A DNA stretch of 33,861 nt from an uncultured Prevotellaceae bacterium (GCA_902789415.1 CADAOD010000027.1:1-33861); one strand, 5' to 3'; shown: positions 17,931 through 25,361, numbered from the stretch's first letter. Notes: generated by a model from the letters alone, not told the origin. Numbers and translations are program-made.

Positions 17931-18978
17931 AGTACTTCTTAAAGTACTCCTGAATCTGCTTCCAGTCGCGTGTCTTGGTGAGTGCCAGCATCAGCAGTAC
18001 GCGAGCCTTCTGTGGATTCTGATCCAGAGCAGCCACAAACTCATACTTCTCGTCGTCAACCTCGCCATTCAAGCAGGTAGGACCAGTTGGACAGCGACTT
18101 GAGCGAACCACGTTGATACCCTTCTGACGTGCCTTTACAGCTACATCGAATACCTCGTGATAGAAGTTACCATCGCCTACACCAGCCAGCACTACGCCAT
18201 CAAACTTGGCATCAACAAAGGCCTGGAATGGCAGTGGCGAACAGTTGGCATAACCATAAACAATACCTACCTGTGGTAGCTTGTCGAGATTGGTCACGTC
18301 GAACTCACTCTGTGTGGTGTGCAGAGCCTCGGGCTTGGTAAAGTAGTAAGCCGCACCATTATATACGTAGCCTGCAGGACCAGCGTTGGCAGCATCGAAT
18401 GTAGCCACATCGGTGGTGTGGGTCTTAATCACATTCTTAGCGCAAATCAGGCGGTTGTTCATGCAGCACATCACGCCACGCCCCTTCGAGTTAGGACTTG
18501 CAGCAGCAGTTACAGCAGCATACAGGTTACCAGGACCATCGGCACTGATGGCTGTAGATGAACGCATAGAACCTACCAGGATAACAGGCTTATCACTCTT
18601 CACCGTCAGGTTCAAAAAGTAAGCCGTCTCTTCCATCGTGTCAGTTCCGTGGGTAATTACCACGCCATCGTAACCCTCTTTGTTAAGCAGCTCGTTAATG
18701 CGCTTAGCCAGTTTAAGCCAAACCTGGTCGTTCATATCCTGCGAGCCAATGTTTACCAGCTGCTCGCCCGAGATATCGGCCAATTCAAGCATTTGTGGCA
18801 CAGCAGCTATCAGTGTTTGTACGCCCACCTGTCCGGCTGTGTAGGCCGTAGATGTAGCCGAAGTACTTACACCAGCGATAGTACCACCAGTGGCAATAAT
18901 ACGGATTTTTGGTTTAGCCACGATGTTAACCGAAACCAACACTGCTAAAAGCAGAAATACACTACGCAATGTTTTCAT
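17929..18978 (-). CDS. ansB: Periplasmic L-asparaginase, type II
   Basis: Hydrolyses asparagine to aspartate and ammonia. The 349-residue protein has a signal peptide (SVFLLLAVLVSVNIVA) and both asparaginase signatures: IIATGGTIAG with nucleophile Thr33, and VVITHGTDTMEETAYFL at about 107-123 with the second catalytic Thr and Asp. Export and the type II family suit anaerobic asparagine use. It lies between the transporter (37-base gap) and porin genes, so the aspartate made would be taken up by the transporter and deaminated by AspA. Glutaminase side activity cannot be judged. Confidence 0.93.
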   Translation of the reverse strand: MKTLRSVFLLLAVLVSVNIVAKPKIRIIATGGTIAGVSTSATSTAYTAGQVGVQTLIAAVPQMLELADISGEQLVNIGSQDMNDQVWLKLAKRINELLNKEGYDGVVITHGTDTMEETAYFLNLTVKSDKPVILVGSMRSSTAISADGPGNLYAAVTAAASPNSKGRGVMCCMNNRLICAKNVIKTHTTDVATFDAANAGPAGYVYNGAAYYFTKPEALHTTQSEFDVTNLDKLPQVGIVYGYANCSPLPFQAFVDAKFDGVVLAGVGDGNFYHEVFDVAVKARQKGINVVRSSRCPTGPTCLNGEVDDEKYEFVAALDQNPQKARVLLMLALTKTRDWKQIQEYFKKY

Positions 18979-19015
18979 ACCATTAATTGTTTTAAAAGTT
19001 AGTAAAAATATTAGT

Positions 19016-20362
19016 TTAATATAGGAATGTTATAATGAGATAACCAATGCCGATGCTTACAATGGTGGTGATAAAGCCCGACAACTGGAACGAGTGGTTA
19101 AGCACATACTTACCGATACGCGTAGTACCCGTGGTATCGAAGTTGATGGCAGCCACCTCGGTAGGATAGTTGGGGAAGAAGAAGTAGCCGTTAACAGCGG
19201 GGAACATGGCCACCAGCGCCAATGGCGGAATACCCAAGCCGATACCCAACGGGAAGAGCGTGCGCACCGTAGCCGCCTGCGAGAACAGCATGATACTCAT
19301 GATAAACAGGGCCACGCTGAACAGGAACGGATACTGTGTTACCACGTCGGCAATATGACTCTTAAAGAACTCAAGGTTGCCATTGAAGAAAGTGTCGCCC
19401 ATCCAGGCTATACCAAAGATGGCTATCATGGCATTCATACCTGCGGCAAAAATATTGCCACTCACCGCCTTCTTCACGCTGGCCTTACCTACCAGCAGGA
19501 TCACGGCAGCCATCGACATCATCAATATCTCTATGGTCTCAGGCATCGACAGCTGTGTTACCACGCCATCCACCTCGAACGATGGGCGCAACGAAGGTGC
19601 ACTGCCAAACACAATCACCAGCACTACACCCAACAGGAATGCCAGCACACTCCATTTGGCTCGTGGATTGGGACTCTGCTCCATCTGTGCCATCATCATC
19701 GCTTCGGCCTCAGGGTCAATCAATCCCTCACGCACACGGCGCTGGTACTCAGGATCGTCCTCCAGCTCCTTACCTACACGGTTCTGCACAAACGATGCCA
19801 CTAGGATGGCTATCAGCGACGCCGGTATGCACACCAGCAGGATATCTTTCAGCTCAACGCCTTGTCCACCCAGCAGATCTGTACTAATCACAGCAGCCGT
19901 AGCAGCCGACATGGGCGAGCCCGTGATACCTAACGAGGCAGCGATGGTAGCCACCGTCATGGGGCGCTCGGGACGGATTTTTGAGTTCTTGGCTATCTCC
20001 GAGATGATTGGCAGCAGCGAATAAGAGGTATGGGCCGTGCCTGCCACCAAACAGAACAACCAGGTGGTTAGCGGACCGTAATAAGTAATGTGTGTAGGGT
20101 GCTTACGCAAAAACTTGGCTGCCAATCCTACCAGGTAGTCCAAGCCACCGGCAGCCTGCAGCGCAGCCGTAGCCGTAATTACCGAGGCAATAATCAGCAT
20201 CACATCAATAGGCACCTTACCAGGGTGCATGCCAAAGATAAATACCAGGATAAACACACCAACCATGCCGTAGATACCCAGTCCGATGCCTCCTACCCTT
20301 GCACCGATAAAAATAAGAGCCAATACGATAAATAGCTGGAAAATAACCAAGAATGTCGCCAT
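19016..20362 (-). CDS. Anaerobic C4-dicarboxylate transporter, DcuA/DcuB family
   Basis: A 448-residue inner-membrane protein with about 10-12 membrane segments, beginning FLVIFQLFIVLALIFIGARVGG. Family motifs include GLGIYGMVGVFILVFIFGMHPGKVP and ASLGITGSPMSAATAAVIS. DcuA/B proteins exchange fumarate, malate or aspartate for succinate during anaerobic growth. As first gene of an operon ending in aspartase, it likely imports aspartate and exports succinate. DcuA and DcuB cannot be told apart with confidence from sequence alone. Its promoter carries a candidate Crp/Fnr-type site. Confidence 0.92.
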   Translation of the reverse strand: MATFLVIFQLFIVLALIFIGARVGGIGLGIYGMVGVFILVFIFGMHPGKVPIDVMLIIASVITATAALQAAGGLDYLVGLAAKFLRKHPTHITYYGPLTTWLFCLVAGTAHTSYSLLPIISEIAKNSKIRPERPMTVATIAASLGITGSPMSAATAAVISTDLLGGQGVELKDILLVCIPASLIAILVASFVQNRVGKELEDDPEYQRRVREGLIDPEAEAMMMAQMEQSPNPRAKWSVLAFLLGVVLVIVFGSAPSLRPSFEVDGVVTQLSMPETIEILMMSMAAVILLVGKASVKKAVSGNIFAAGMNAMIAIFGIAWMGDTFFNGNLEFFKSHIADVVTQYPFLFSVALFIMSIMLFSQAATVRTLFPLGIGLGIPPLALVAMFPAVNGYFFFPNYPTEVAAINFDTTGTTRIGKYVLNHSFQLSGFITTIVSIGIGYLIITFLY

Positions 20363-20415
20363 AGACTGTTTTGTTAGTAAATAAGTAAAGATGTTTTAGC
20401 TATCGTTTTAGACCG

Positions 20416-20423
20416 CAAATATA
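20416..20423 (-). promoter_or_regulatory. -7 element of the dcu-ans-aspA operon
   Basis: TATATTTG on the minus strand, about 55 bases before the transporter start. The expected -33 TTTG is missing; its place is taken by one arm of the palindrome at 20441-20459. Confidence 0.6.
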
Positions 20424-20440
20424 CGCATAAAAACCATCCG

Positions 20441-20459
20441 TTGTTACTTTCGTTAACAA
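20441..20459. promoter_or_regulatory. Candidate Crp/Fnr-family activator site
   Basis: TTGTTA-N7-TAACAA is a perfect 6-bp inverted repeat. Its centre (20450) lies about 40 bases upstream of the predicted start of the dcu operon, the classical class II activator position. Confidence 0.5.
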
Positions 20460-20469
20460 TATTTTTATT

Positions 20470-20497
20470 TTCAATATTCAATGGTCAATGTTCAATC
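20470..20497. repeat. Heptad repeat between the dcu and VTC promoters
   Basis: Units TTCAATA TTCAATG GTCAATG TTCAATC, located upstream of both divergent promoters. Confidence 0.85.
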
Positions 20498-20541
20498 ATC
20501 TCAACGTTTCGTTGAAAATCCTGGGCGCTTGGTTGATAAAA

Positions 20542-20573
20542 TTTGGCTGATACGCAACTAAGAATTACTTTTG
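20542..20573 (+). promoter_or_regulatory. Promoter of the VTC/DUF4956 operon
   Basis: TTTG at 20542-20545, 20 bases, then TACTTTTG at 20566-20573: a full consensus match. The ATG at 20582 is only 8 bases further, so the mRNA would be leaderless or nearly so. Confidence 0.7.
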
Positions 20574-20581
20574 CCACCGAT

Positions 20582-21334
20582 ATGACAACAATCAGCAATA
20601 TACTGGGCACCTTTGCCCCTATCACCTTGCAGCAGATGAGCAGCGTAAAGCTCATGAACCGCACAGATACCAAGTTTGTTACAAACACTGGTAAGCTGCG
20701 CCAGCTGCTACAGATGGCTAAAAACGATTATTACGTGCAGGAAATCGATGGCTGTAGGAACTTAGAGTACGACACCACGTACTTCGACACCTACAACTTC
20801 GACATGTACCGCCAGCACCAATATAACCACACCAATCGCCAGAAAATCAGGTTCCGCACCTACTGCGTAAGTGGTTTGCAGTTTATGGAGGTTAAAACCA
20901 AGAACAACCACGGGCGCACCAACAAAAAGCGCATAGAGGTTAGCTGTATCGATGTTACCAACGAGCTGTGCCGCCTGTTTCTGGCCCGCCATCTGCGTTA
21001 CGATGTCGATACCCTGCAGCCGGCACTCAACAATCATTTCCGTCGCATCACGCTGGTAAACAAGGCCAAAACCGAGCGTCTTACCATCGACCAGCAGTTG
21101 TGCTTCCGCAACCTCATCAGCGGCGTAAATAAGAAGATGGACGATGTGGTGATTATCGAGTTGAAACGCGACGGACTGGTACCCTCGCCCATCCTCGGCA
21201 TGCTGCGCCAGCTGCGCATCCATCCCCACGGATTCTCAAAATACAGCATCGGCTCGGCACTCACCAACCCCCAACTGCAGGTAAACCGCTTTAAAAGCAA
21301 AATCATCGAAATTGGCAAACTAATACACAATTAA
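20582..21334 (+). CDS. VTC-domain (polyphosphate polymerase-like) protein
   Basis: A 250-residue cytosolic protein of the VTC/triphosphate-tunnel family. It shows basic and acidic strand motifs typical of the tunnel: MNRTDTKFVTNTGKL near the start, QKIRFRTYC, MEVKTKNNHGRTNKKRIEV in the middle, and DDVVIIELKRDG, then YSIGSAL, near the end. In yeast Vtc4 this domain makes polyphosphate from ATP; the bacterial proteins are commonly called polyphosphate polymerase-like, but their reaction is not established here. A TTG-started extension to 20543 overlaps the promoter and was rejected. It is the first gene of a three-gene operon; the next start is 4 bases after its stop. Confidence 0.8.
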   Translation: MTTISNILGTFAPITLQQMSSVKLMNRTDTKFVTNTGKLRQLLQMAKNDYYVQEIDGCRNLEYDTTYFDTYNFDMYRQHQYNHTNRQKIRFRTYCVSGLQFMEVKTKNNHGRTNKKRIEVSCIDVTNELCRLFLARHLRYDVDTLQPALNNHFRRITLVNKAKTERLTIDQQLCFRNLISGVNKKMDDVVIIELKRDGLVPSPILGMLRQLRIHPHGFSKYSIGSALTNPQLQVNRFKSKIIEIGKLIHN

Positions 21335-21338
21335 CAAT

Positions 21339-22017
21339 ATGGAATTTCTTTTTTCTAATGGCTTCGGCGACACACTTATCAGGTTCGCCATCTGTTTTCT
21401 TAGTTAACTGGGGTATCGTACATTTCCTGTACTTCCGCAAAAGCAAGCGCCAGGATTTTTACTTTACCTTTATGGTCATATCTGTAGCCATCTATTTCTT
21501 GGTATATCTCATGATGGGTATGGATCGCGGTAAGGCCACCATGGGTGTGGGCTTAGGCTTGTTCGGCATTTTTTCTATTATGCGCTACCGCACCGATTCT
21601 ATGCCCGTGCGCGAGATGACCTACCTGTTTGTAGTTATCTGCCTGTCGGTGGTACATGCCATGGCCGATATGTTAGGTATCGATGTGAATGGCCGTATGA
21701 TTGGCACCCCCATCATGGAACTGGTGGTAATCGATGCCATCACCGTGCTGGCCATCGTGGTGTTAGAGCGCACATTGAAGATCGAGACATCCAAGTTAGT
21801 ACAGTACGACCGCATAGAGCTCATTAAGCCCGAAAAGCGCCAGGAGCTGATAGCCGATTTAGAGCAGCGCCTGGGCATAGCCGTTACCAATGTAAAGGTA
21901 GGTGCTATCGATTTTTTGCGCGATATGGCCATGCTGCGTGTATATTACGAGGGCGACAGCGATAAGGAGATTGATAATAAAACCAAAATTAAAAACACCG
22001 ATTATGCAAATGTGTAA
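21339..22017 (+). CDS. DUF4956 membrane protein, interrupted by an apparent +1 frameshift
   Basis: The natural start at 21339 reads MEFLFSNGFGDTLIRFAICF, the expected hydrophobic N-terminus, then hits LS and TAA at 21405-21407. The rest of the protein (LVNWGIVHFLYFRKSKRQDF onward) continues in the +1 frame to 22017. A frame opening at 21358 exists, but its start (MASATHLSGSPS) is not hydrophobic and looks like an out-of-frame reading. Removing one base near 21399-21401 joins the parts into about 225 residues: three or four membrane segments followed by a soluble domain with KPEKRQELIADLEQRLGI. DUF4956 proteins commonly sit beside VTC-domain genes; their role is unknown. Real mutation, assembly error and programmed frameshift are all possible. 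Confidence 0.75.
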
Positions 22018-22729
22018 GTATTATGTGGCTGCACTGCTGCTGGTAAGCAGCGTGCCCACCATGGCCCAGACTGACGATTTTGGCCTTTGGAGCGAAGTGA
22101 ACGTTGAGAAGAAACTCAACAAAAAGTGGAGCCTCGATGCGGGCTTGGAGTATCGTAACCGTGACAACATGAAGACTGCCGACCGCTGGAGTTTTGGCGC
22201 TAATGTTAACTACAAGCTTACCGATTGGCTTAAACTCTCGGCAGGCTACTCACTGTTGGATGATCACTACTACAAACTGAACGATAGTGGCAAGAAATAT
22301 GCCGATTACTGGGGCCTTCGCCACCGTTTTAACGTATCGGCCACAGCCAGCAAAGCGTTTGGTAATCTTACCCTATCGCTGCGCGAACGCTGGCAGTACA
22401 CCTACCGTCCCGAAACCACCGTGCAACGCTATTACACCGCCAACGGCACCGAGGCCGACGAGCATACCTACAGCGGCAAAGGTAAGAACGTGTGGCGTAA
22501 CCGTCTGCAGGCCAAGTACAAGCTTAGCAACATGTTCCGCCCCTATGCCAATGTCGAGACCTACATGTCAGATGGTTGGGATAAGATTCGCTACGCAGCA
22601 GGCACCGAACTGCGCCTGAACAAACAACATTCGTTTGACATCAAATATATGTACCAGCATCCCTTTGGCCAGGATGATACCGATGCGAATCGCCACATCC
22701 TTGGCTTGGGATACACCTATAAGTTCTAA
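22004..22729 (+). CDS. DUF2490-like outer-membrane beta-barrel protein
   Basis: A 241-residue protein starting inside the end of the previous gene (14-base overlap), with signal peptide CKYYVAALLLVSSVPTMAQ. The mature part is made of alternating amphipathic strands (WSLDAGLEYRNRDNMKTADRW, LKLSAGYSLLDDHYYKLNDS) and ends with an aromatic residue, LGLGYTYKF, as outer-membrane barrels do. The pattern LWSEVNVEKKLNKKWSLDAGLEYR fits DUF2490. The function is unknown; coupling to a polyphosphate-like synthase and a membrane protein suggests an envelope-associated pathway. It ends at a hairpin. Confidence 0.75.
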   Translation: MQMCKYYVAALLLVSSVPTMAQTDDFGLWSEVNVEKKLNKKWSLDAGLEYRNRDNMKTADRWSFGANVNYKLTDWLKLSAGYSLLDDHYYKLNDSGKKYADYWGLRHRFNVSATASKAFGNLTLSLRERWQYTYRPETTVQRYYTANGTEADEHTYSGKGKNVWRNRLQAKYKLSNMFRPYANVETYMSDGWDKIRYAAGTELRLNKQHSFDIKYMYQHPFGQDDTDANRHILGLGYTYKF

Positions 22730-22742
22730 GCGCAACAGCGCT
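22729..22742. terminator. Short hairpin between convergent genes
   Basis: AGCGC and GCGCT form a 5-bp stem with a 4-base loop, followed by GTTTGTT. It sits between the DUF2490 gene and the convergent P-type ATPase. Confidence 0.5.
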
Positions 22743-22747
22743 GTTTG

Positions 22748-24757
22748 TTAGGCGCGCAGGGCACGCATGGCGTTAAGCACCGCCAGCACCGTTACGCCTA
22801 CATCGGCAAACACAGCCATCCACATAGTAGCCACACCAAAGGCAGCCAGTACCAGCACAGCCAGTTTCACACCAAGGGCCAACCACACGTTCTGGCGGGC
22901 AATCGATAAGGTACGTCGCGCTATGCGGATGGCTGTAGCTATCTTCGATGGCTTATCGTCCATCAGCACCACATCAGCCGCCTCAATAGCCGCATCGCTA
23001 CCCAGTCCGCCCATGGCTATACCAATATCGGCACGTGCCAGCACAGGGGCATCGTTAATACCATCGCCCACAAAGGCAAGTCCATCGCCCATCAGCGCCT
23101 CAACGTGCGATACCTTGTCAGCAGGTAGCAGCTCAGCGTGGTACTCGGTCAGCCTCAACTTCTGGGCCACAGCATCGGCCACCTCTCGGCGATCGCCTGT
23201 CAGCATCACCGTACGGGTTACACCCAGGGCGTGCAAGTCGGCAATCGCCTCGGCACTATCGGCCTTTATCTCATCATCAATAACAATATGTCCGGCATAT
23301 GTACCATCCAGCGCCACGTGGATGATGGTGCCCGTATGGCTACAGTCGTGCCACTTGGCACCTACAGTATCCATCAGTTTGGTGTTACCCACGGCCACCT
23401 CGTGCTCGCCTACTCGGGCTATGATGCCCTGTCCGGCCATCTCGCGCACATCGCTCACCTTGCAGCCATCCGTAGCCTCATCGGGGAATGCATCGCGCAA
23501 CGCTGCTCCAATAGGATGAGTAGAGAAATGCTCCACATGCGCTGCCAAGTGCAGCAGCTGGTGCTCGTCTATAGTCTCGGGGTGTACAGCACTTACCGCA
23601 AACTTGCCGTGGGTGAGCGTTCCCGTTTTGTCGAACACCACCGTGCGTACCTTCGAAAGTACATCAATGTAGTTGGCACCCTTTATTAAGATACCACGGC
23701 GCGAGGCACCGCCAATACCGCCAAAGAAGGTTAGCGGCACGCTGATAACCAAGGCGCAGGGGCACGACACCACTAAGAACATCAGCGCTCTGTAAATCCA
23801 TTGAACATTGAACATTGAACATTGAACAATATTCCATAGTGTAGGTAGCACGGCCAGGGCGATGGCAGCCATCACCACGATAGGCGTGTAGATACGGGCA
23901 AAGCGCGCAATAAATGTTTCGCTTTGCGATTTATGTTCGCCAGCATTCTCAACCAGCTTTATTATCTTCGATACCGTGCTCTCGCCGTAAGGTTTGGTAA
24001 CACGCACGCGTAGCACGCCACTCAGGTTTACGCAACCCGAAATCACCTCATCCTCCTCGGCCACATCGCGTGGCAGTGTTTCGCCCGTCAGCGCCACCGT
24101 GTTCAGTGCACTTGTGCCCTCAATCACCACGCCGTCCAACGGCACACGCTCGCCCGGCTTGATGATGATCGTATCACCCACCTTCACCTCCTCGGGCGAT
24201 ACGGTCTTCTCTCTAACTTCTTCATTCTTGGACAAGCCAAGCGGCAAAGCCGAGCGCTCACTTCTTAATTCAAGCGTAGCGCTATCCGGCTTTATCTCCA
24301 TCAAGTGTGCAATGCTATCTCTGCTCTTACCCTCGGCATAGCCCTCAAACAACTCGCCCACCTGGAAAAACAGCATCACAAACACCGCCTCGGGAAATTG
24401 CGTTTCGGCACCTGGCAGAAAGCCTATACACAGCGCACCGATGGTGGCGATACTCATCAGGAAGTGCTCATTAAACGGCTCGCCCTCGAGCAAACCCTCA
24501 GCCGCCTCCTTCAGCGTATCGTGACCTATTATTAAGTAAGGTACCAGGTAAACCAGCAACAGTTGCCAAGTAGGCAGCGCCAACTGGTGCTCAATAATCA
24601 CCGCCCCAACCAGCAGCACAGCCGTAACAATTATCAGCCCCAACTGCTCGCGGGTATTATGCTCATGATGATGTTCGTGTTCATGTTCATGATGATGCTC
24701 ATGATGCTTATGTTCATGATGCTTATGTACACCGCAATATTCGCAATTCTTTTCCAT
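22748..24757 (-). CDS. Zn/Cd/Pb-type heavy-metal P-type ATPase
   Basis: An inner-membrane metal exporter of 669 residues from the ATG at 24757. Features include CEYC followed by a His-rich tail (about 11-33), actuator TGE (224-226), CPC in TM6 (332-334), phosphorylation motif DKTGT (376-380), GDGINDAPVLARADIGIAMG, and a last-helix pattern with VKLAVLVL and FADVGVTVLAVLNAMR. The Lys and Asp of that pattern are typical of Zn2+/Cd2+/Pb2+ pumps. Two extra segments look inserted in frame: 162-184 (LRSERSALPLGLSKNEEVR) in the actuator domain, and 309-318 (VQCSMFNVQ) just before TM6. The frame upstream of 24757 crosses the promoter and was rejected. Confidence 0.88.
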   Translation of the reverse strand: MEKNCEYCGVHKHHEHKHHEHHHEHEHEHHHEHNTREQLGLIIVTAVLLVGAVIIEHQLALPTWQLLLVYLVPYLIIGHDTLKEAAEGLLEGEPFNEHFLMSIATIGALCIGFLPGAETQFPEAVFVMLFFQVGELFEGYAEGKSRDSIAHLMEIKPDSATLELRSERSALPLGLSKNEEVREKTVSPEEVKVGDTIIIKPGERVPLDGVVIEGTSALNTVALTGETLPRDVAEEDEVISGCVNLSGVLRVRVTKPYGESTVSKIIKLVENAGEHKSQSETFIARFARIYTPIVVMAAIALAVLPTLWNIVQCSMFNVQWIYRALMFLVVSCPCALVISVPLTFFGGIGGASRRGILIKGANYIDVLSKVRTVVFDKTGTLTHGKFAVSAVHPETIDEHQLLHLAAHVEHFSTHPIGAALRDAFPDEATDGCKVSDVREMAGQGIIARVGEHEVAVGNTKLMDTVGAKWHDCSHTGTIIHVALDGTYAGHIVIDDEIKADSAEAIADLHALGVTRTVMLTGDRREVADAVAQKLRLTEYHAELLPADKVSHVEALMGDGLAFVGDGINDAPVLARADIGIAMGGLGSDAAIEAADVVLMDDKPSKIATAIRIARRTLSIARQNVWLALGVKLAVLVLAAFGVATMWMAVFADVGVTVLAVLNAMRALRA
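23801..23828. repeat. Heptad repeat inside the P-type ATPase gene
   Basis: Four perfect copies of TTGAACA. The frame stays open and reads NIVQCSMFNVQW, almost the same peptide as the repeat in the tolC-like gene. Confidence 0.92.
24212..24272. repeat. Probable in-frame repeat insertion in the ATPase actuator domain
   Basis: Homologues usually have a few residues between DSATL and VSPEEVKVGD; here there are about 24. On the minus strand the DNA contains heptad-like units (AAGAATG AAGAAGT TAGAGAG) next to CGGCTTTGCCG, a small palindrome. That composition looks like a dispersed repeat. Confidence 0.5.
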
Positions 24758-24787
24758 ATTCTTATTCCTTTTTATTGTTTCGCGCTG

Positions 24788-24795
24788 CAAAGGTA
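24788..24795 (-). promoter_or_regulatory. -7 element of the ATPase gene
   Basis: TACCTTTG on the minus strand, 30 bases before the ATG at 24757. Confidence 0.7.
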
Positions 24796-24807
24796 CGCAG
24801 TATTTTC

Positions 24808-24822
24808 TGCAACCAAGTTGCA
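24808..24822. promoter_or_regulatory. Candidate metal-responsive operator
   Basis: TGCAAC-CAA-GTTGCA is a perfect 6-bp inverted repeat overlapping the -33 region of the ATPase promoter. TTGCAA-type inverted repeats are known for Fur-superfamily metal regulators. No regulator gene is nearby, so the assignment is tentative. Confidence 0.45.
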
Positions 24823-24825
24823 AAC

Positions 24826-25278
24826 TTACGCATTGATAAAGTTTACCTTATTCCGATTATCTTTCGGTCTTACTGCAAAGTGTACCCATACAGCCCCATA
24901 TCTATTACGTTCTATCAACAATTCGTCAAACTCCTGCTGCGACTCTTTGGCATAATTAATCAGGATGGCCGCATAAACTATCGCTTGTTCATAGCCCGAA
25001 GTACGTATATCCACCGCGCACCCCGTTAAATGATTCGAGTTCGCCGCCCCTCCAACCTTCCTGTTAAGCTGAGGTGATCGATAACCAGAGTTGATGATGA
25101 TAGGTTGGGAAGACCTTTCCCTTAATACCTCCAGCCATTGACATAGCCTTTTCAGGTTTGCAATCGCCTCATGACTAGGAATGTTATACACCTCAGGATA
25201 CTTACTCCTGGTGAACTCCCCGAGCACAAAATGCTCGGAGAGGTTTGCTTTACTATTTAACTGTACTATCTGTTCCAT
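24826..25278 (-). CDS. M15 family D-Ala-D-Ala carboxypeptidase/endolysin-like protein
   Basis: A 150-residue metallopeptidase without a signal peptide. The zinc motif SxHxxGxAxD is SNHLTGCAVD at 81-90, with a further His133 in WVHFAV; the fold begins FVLGEFTRSKY and IINSGYRSPQLNRKVGG. The M15 peptidase_M15_3 group includes phage endolysins and cell-wall peptidases that cut peptide cross-links. Lack of a signal fits lysis from a mobile element or export through a holin, but no holin is seen. A longer frame starts inside the octad repeat (KNVKMRKCKNVKN), so I chose the ATG at 25278. It lies downstream of the VirE-like gene. Confidence 0.85.
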   Translation of the reverse strand: MEQIVQLNSKANLSEHFVLGEFTRSKYPEVYNIPSHEAIANLKRLCQWLEVLRERSSQPIIINSGYRSPQLNRKVGGAANSNHLTGCAVDIRTSGYEQAIVYAAILINYAKESQQEFDELLIERNRYGAVWVHFAVRPKDNRNKVNFINA

Positions 25279-25286
25279 ACTCTTAT

Positions 25287-25358
25287 TTTTTACATTCTTA
25301 CATTTTCTCATTTTTACATTTTTCATTTGAACTAATGAACCAATGAACTAATGTTCCA
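25287..25358. repeat. Two adjoining octad repeat tracts
   Basis: Nine 8-bp units. First come TTTTTACA TTCTTACA TTTTCTCA TTTTTACA TTTTTCAT (25287-25326), then TTGAACTA ATGAACCA ATGAACTA ATGTTCCA (25327-25358). They fill the gap between the M15 and VirE-like genes. Confidence 0.85.
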
Positions 25359-25361
25359 CTC

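Noticed and set aside
24758-24823. Longer N-terminus of the P-type ATPase
   Set aside because: It contains the promoter at 24788-24795; the ATG at 24757 begins the normal CEYC/His-rich region.
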